NCBI GenBank assembly: GCA_963519075.1
Contig: CAUQMH010000068.1
Span: 1 to 8,085 of the forward strand
Reading direction: 5' to 3'
Length of the DNA stretch: 8,085 bases
DNA from: JABCPE02 sp963519075
GTDB taxonomy: Bacteria > Bacteroidota > Bacteroidia > Flavobacteriales > Weeksellaceae
Part shown: piece after piece, positions 5,585-8,085 of the stretch
Numbering within the stretch: position 1 is the stretch's first letter
Layout of the letters: every line of letters begins with the position of its first letter
Made by a program: the position numbers and the translations under genes
Notes under the pieces: model-generated
Told to the model about the DNA's origin: nothing
The model's input: the letters and a program-made list of their open reading frames with translations, nothing else
Databases searched by the model: none

Positions 5585-6139
5585 ATGAAAAATGTATTAA
5601 TTATTAACGGACACCCAGATATGGCGCAGTCCAATGCCAATAAAGCGATTTTAGAAGAAGTGAAAAAACTGCTCCCAGAGGCAGAAATCAGCGAGTTGGG
5701 GAAACTTTATCCCAATTATCAGTTCGATGTAGAAGCCGAGCAGGAAAAACTTATGAAAGCGGATGTGGTTGTATGGCAGTTTCCTATGTATTGGTATTCG
5801 CTTCCTGCACTGCTTAAAAAATGGCTGGATGATGTATTTCTTTTTGGCTTTGCTTATGGAACAGGCTATAAACTGGAAGGGAAAAAGCTTTTGCTTTCTT
5901 TCACGGTGGGCATTGCAGAAGAAGCCTATCAAAGGGGAGAAACTGGTTATTCTTTCTCGGATTTGCTCCATATCCACCAGCAGACCGCCAACTTTACTAA
6001 AATGAACTTCATAGAACCTGTGATTTCCTACGGAATGCATTATATCCCAGATGTGATGCCGGCAGAGGCTTTCACAGAACTACAACAAAAAGCCAAAGCC
6101 CATGCAGAAAGATTAGTTGCGCAGATAAAAAGCCTATAA
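5585..6139 (+). CDS. NAD(P)H-dependent oxidoreductase, flavodoxin-like fold (KefF/MdaB/YwrO type)
   Basis: A 184-aa protein of normal length for the Flavodoxin_2 family. Strand MKNVLIINGHPD (1-12) begins the FMN/FAD phosphate-binding loop, with S16, N17 and N19 following. The core motif VVVWQFPMYWYSLPALLKKWLDDVF (61-85) is the flavin-ring-contacting segment typical of quinone reductases and KefF-like proteins, followed by GFAYG (88-92). LLLSFTVGI (102-110) and the GYSFSDLLHIH helix (121-131) complete the fold. It should carry out two-electron reduction of quinones or similar electrophiles using NAD(P)H and a bound flavin in the cytosol. No potassium antiporter gene is adjacent, so a kef-accessory role is not supported here. 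An AAAGGAG at 5542-5548 is too far from the ATG to act as its ribosome site. Confidence 0.9.
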   Translation: MKNVLIINGHPDMAQSNANKAILEEVKKLLPEAEISELGKLYPNYQFDVEAEQEKLMKADVVVWQFPMYWYSLPALLKKWLDDVFLFGFAYGTGYKLEGKKLLLSFTVGIAEEAYQRGETGYSFSDLLHIHQQTANFTKMNFIEPVISYGMHYIPDVMPAEAFTELQQKAKAHAERLVAQIKSL

Positions 6140-6152
6140 TGCTAAAAAAATA

Positions 6153-6177
6153 TCCCTTTTCTGAAATAGAAAAGGGA
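6153..6177. terminator. bidirectional intrinsic terminator between convergent genes
   Basis: TCCCTTTTCT (6153-6162) and AGAAAAGGGA (6168-6177) form a perfect 10-bp stem with a GAAAT loop. The plus strand continues with ATTTTTAT, and the minus strand continues with TATTTTTTTAG. It lies 13 nt past the oxidoreductase stop and 13 nt past the DUF488 stop, so it can end transcripts from both sides. Confidence 0.85.
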
Positions 6178-6190
6178 ATTTTTATAAGGT

Positions 6191-6544
6191 TTAATTGGGT
6201 AATTTGGAAAGCAGAAAATCTTTGAGAATAGGAAGGTGGCATTTCTCTATTTCCTTGGCAGCGGTAAGGAGGGTAAGAACTTTTTTGTCATGAACAAGCT
6301 CCAAAAAGGCATCTACAGCGATGTTTTGTTCCAGCTCGTTTTGGTAATCGCTACTAAAAGAATCGAAATCCTGTGTCTGGTGATAGGTTTTCCGTAGAAG
6401 TGAGGAGGGAGCGATTTCTTTTGCCCAAAAATCAAAATCCAACTCTTCTTTTTTGATACCACGAGGCCAAAGGCGGTCAGACAGCACACGGAAACCATCG
6501 GTTTCATCATGAGTTTCATAAACTCGTTTTAGGTTGATAAGCAT
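6191..6544 (-). CDS. DUF488 family protein
   Basis: A 117-aa protein, the usual length for short DUF488 proteins. The family signature is clear: LKRVYE (5-10), DGFRVLSDRLWPRGIKKEELDFDFWAKEIAPSSLLRK (16-52), with the strongly conserved RVLxDRLWPRG block, then YQNEL (67-71) and the C-terminal VLTLLTAAKE (89-98) strand-helix. The biochemical function is not established to my knowledge; members are small cytosolic proteins. The start at 6544 is chosen because LINLKRVY matches the usual family N-terminus. A longer in-frame reading from a TTG at 6676 would add 44 AT-encoded residues across the intergenic region and overlap the divergent purH. It converges on the oxidoreductase gene and diverges from purH. 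Confidence 0.9.
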   Translation of the reverse strand: MLINLKRVYETHDETDGFRVLSDRLWPRGIKKEELDFDFWAKEIAPSSLLRKTYHQTQDFDSFSSDYQNELEQNIAVDAFLELVHDKKVLTLLTAAKEIEKCHLPILKDFLLSKLPN

Positions 6545-6615
6545 TTTAATTAAGTTTTTATTGGTAAAAATATGAATATTTAATTCTAAAACTCGCATTA
6601 ACCAATTATTATTTT

Positions 6616-6623
6616 TAATTTTG
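6616..6623 (+). promoter_or_regulatory. candidate -7 box of the purH promoter
   Basis: TAATTTTG matches the Bacteroidota -7 consensus TAnnTTTG in full and lies 18 nt before the purH ATG, giving a very short leader. No TTG is found at the expected distance upstream, so the -33 element is weak or missing. The 97-nt gap to the DUF488 start must also hold that gene's promoter: a near-match TATTTTTA lies on the minus strand at about 6575-6568. No purine riboswitch-like structure is evident. Confidence 0.45.
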
Positions 6624-6641
6624 TGAAACTTAAATTTAACT

Positions 6642-8085
6642 ATGAAAAAAAGAGTCTTAATCAGTGTTTCGGACAAGAGCGGACTTACGGAATTCGCTCA
6701 GTTCTTAGAAAAAAACAATTACCAACTTATCTCCACAGGTGGAACTTTCAAACATCTGAAAGATGCAGGGCTTAGTCCTATTCAGATAGATGAGGTTACG
6801 AATTTCCCAGAAATGCTGGACGGCAGGGTAAAAACCCTTCACCCAAAAGTGCATGGAGGACTTCTCGCTGTGCGTGATAATAAAGAGCACATGGACACAG
6901 TAGCCGAGCACGGAATAGAGCTGATAGACATGGTGGTGGTCAATCTTTACCCATTTTTCGAAAATGCAGGGAAGAATATTCCTTTGGATGAAAAGGTGGA
7001 GTTTATCGATATAGGAGGGCCGTCTATGCTTCGTTCAGCAGCAAAAAATTTTAAATCTGTGACAGTCATCACCAATGTGGAAGATTACGAGAAAGTAAAA
7101 TCTGAAATAGAAACTTCGGGCGATACTACTTTGGAAACTCGTAAAACTCTTGCAGGGAAGGTGTTTAACCTTACTTCTGCCTATGATGCGGCCATTTCCA
7201 AAATGCTTTTGGAGGAGGAATATCCGCAGTATCTGAATGCTTCTTATAAGAAAGTTTCGGATTTACGATACGGCGAAAATCCGCACCAGTCCGCAGCGTA
7301 TTATGTTTCGACTGTGGAAAACGGAGCGATGAAAGATTTTGAACAGCTGGGAGGAAAGGAACTTTCGTTCAACAATCTTCGCGATATGGATTTGTGCTGG
7401 AAAGTAGTAAACGAATTCAAAAACGAAATGGCATGCTGTGCCGTGAAACACTCTACGCCGTGCGGTGTTGCCATCGGAAATACAGCGGTAGAGACTTATA
7501 CTAAAACCTTTGAGTGCGACCCTGTTTCTATCTTCGGAGGTATTGTGGCGATGAACTACAAGGTAGATGCTGCCACAGCAGAGGAGCTTGGGAAGACTTT
7601 CCTTGAAATCGTGATGGCGGTAGATTTTGAGGAGAAAGCGCTGGAAATCCTTAGACAAAAGAAAAACCTTAGAATTATTAAAATCAAAAACCCTGTTTCG
7701 GACAAACAGACTTGGGTAAAAATAGATGGCGGACTGCTGGTGCAGGACTGCGATAATCAGTTCTCGGAGGAAATAAAAACCGTAACCGAAAAACAGCCGA
7801 CAGAGGAACAGAGAAAAGCCCTGCTCTTTGCACAGCGAGTGGTGAAATATGTGAAATCCAATGCGATAGTAGTTTCTAACGGAACGCAGGCGCTGGGAAT
7901 CGGTGGCGGACAGGTTAATAGAATCTGGGCGACACAGCAGGCGGTGGAAAGAGCCAAAGAGAAATTAAGCGGAGAGCTGGTTCTGGCTTCGGATGCCTTC
8001 TTCCCGTTCCGCGATGTGGTGGATTTCTGTGCAGAAAAAGACATAAAAGCCATCATCCAGCCAGGCGGAAGCATCAAGGATGAAG
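6642..8085 (+). CDS. purH: bifunctional AICAR formyltransferase/IMP cyclohydrolase, 3' end outside window
   Basis: The first 481 residues are present and the frame is open to the window edge. PurH is about 505-510 aa, so only about 25 residues are missing. It catalyses the last two steps of de novo IMP synthesis in the cytosol: formyl transfer from 10-formyl-THF to AICAR, then ring closure. The MGS-like IMP cyclohydrolase domain (1 to about 195) carries STGGT (31-35), DGRVKTLHPKVHGG (60-73), NLYPF (101-105) and IDIGGPSMLRSAAKN (122-136). K64, Y103, D123 and K135 align with the cyclohydrolase site residues of the human enzyme. The transformylase domain (from about 200) carries RYGENPHQ (209-216), KHSTPCGVA (269-277) with catalytic K269-H270, KSNAIV with N407 (405-410), SDAFFPFRD (450-458) and QPGGSIKDE (473-481). 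All expected active-site residues are present. It diverges from the DUF488 gene and has its own leader. Confidence 0.98.
   Translation, partial: MKKRVLISVSDKSGLTEFAQFLEKNNYQLISTGGTFKHLKDAGLSPIQIDEVTNFPEMLDGRVKTLHPKVHGGLLAVRDNKEHMDTVAEHGIELIDMVVVNLYPFFENAGKNIPLDEKVEFIDIGGPSMLRSAAKNFKSVTVITNVEDYEKVKSEIETSGDTTLETRKTLAGKVFNLTSAYDAAISKMLLEEEYPQYLNASYKKVSDLRYGENPHQSAAYYVSTVENGAMKDFEQLGGKELSFNNLRDMDLCWKVVNEFKNEMACCAVKHSTPCGVAIGNTAVETYTKTFECDPVSIFGGIVAMNYKVDAATAEELGKTFLEIVMAVDFEEKALEILRQKKNLRIIKIKNPVSDKQTWVKIDGGLLVQDCDNQFSEEIKTVTEKQPTEEQRKALLFAQRVVKYVKSNAIVVSNGTQALGIGGGQVNRIWATQQAVERAKEKLSGELVLASDAFFPFRDVVDFCAEKDIKAIIQPGGSIKDE

Noticed and set aside
5651..6040. Minus-strand open frame opposite the flavodoxin-fold gene
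   Set aside because: Shadow frame with no recognisable domain; the plus-strand protein is a clear family member over its whole length.
6545..6676. N-terminal extension of the DUF488 gene from a TTG
   Set aside because: It crosses the intergenic promoter region and overlaps purH. The translated segment is low-complexity and unlike DUF488 proteins.
7263..8077. Two minus-strand open frames opposite purH (7263-7658, 7757-8077)
   Set aside because: They lie opposite strongly conserved PurH sequence and their translations show no domain.
1..8085. Mobile element, integrase, tRNA attachment site or CRISPR array around the immunity-like cluster
   Set aside because: No transposase or integrase motif, no long terminal repeats and no tRNA-like sequence were found on reading; short shared words such as GGACAAATA at about 1753 and 4096 are within chance.

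Overview
The window reads as a chromosome segment from a low-GC Bacteroidota, most likely a flavobacterium of the Chryseobacterium/Weeksellaceae type. Three things point there: several promoters match the Bacteroidota form (TTG about 17-20 nt upstream of TAnnTTTG), Shine-Dalgarno sequences are weak or absent, and the families fit (PA-domain M28 peptidase, DUF695-RraB fusion, short YD-repeat protein). The genus is inferred from general character, not from a marker gene.

Layout. Positions 1-106 hold no clear gene apart from a possible 3' tail of an upstream gene and a terminator. A secreted M28 zinc aminopeptidase lies on the minus strand (107-1570). It diverges from a plus-strand run across a compact two-promoter region (1598-1674). 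The plus-strand run is: a GNAT acetyltransferase (1700-2161), a cytosolic YD/Rhs-like repeat protein (2179-3006), a SUKH (SMI1/KNR4)-like protein (3012-3656), an unrecognised 142-aa protein (3696-4124), a DUF695-RraB fusion (4174-4941), an intrinsic terminator, and an unrecognised 162-aa protein (4990-5478). Next come a flavodoxin-fold NAD(P)H oxidoreductase (5585-6139), a bidirectional terminator, a minus-strand DUF488 gene (6191-6544), and a divergent purH that runs off the right edge (6642-8085).

How the genes relate. The outer genes are ordinary: extracellular peptide hydrolysis, redox metabolism and the last two steps of purine synthesis. The part worth attention is 2179-5478, a same-strand series of small, mostly acidic, signal-less proteins. 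One is of SUKH type, one resembles the Rhs/YD shell, and one carries an RNase-inhibitor-like RraB domain. This is how orphan immunity-gene arrays of polymorphic toxin systems look. No toxin, secretion gene, transposase, integrase, CRISPR array, tRNA or rRNA was seen in the window, so the immunity reading is an inference. The array may instead be general accessory cargo.
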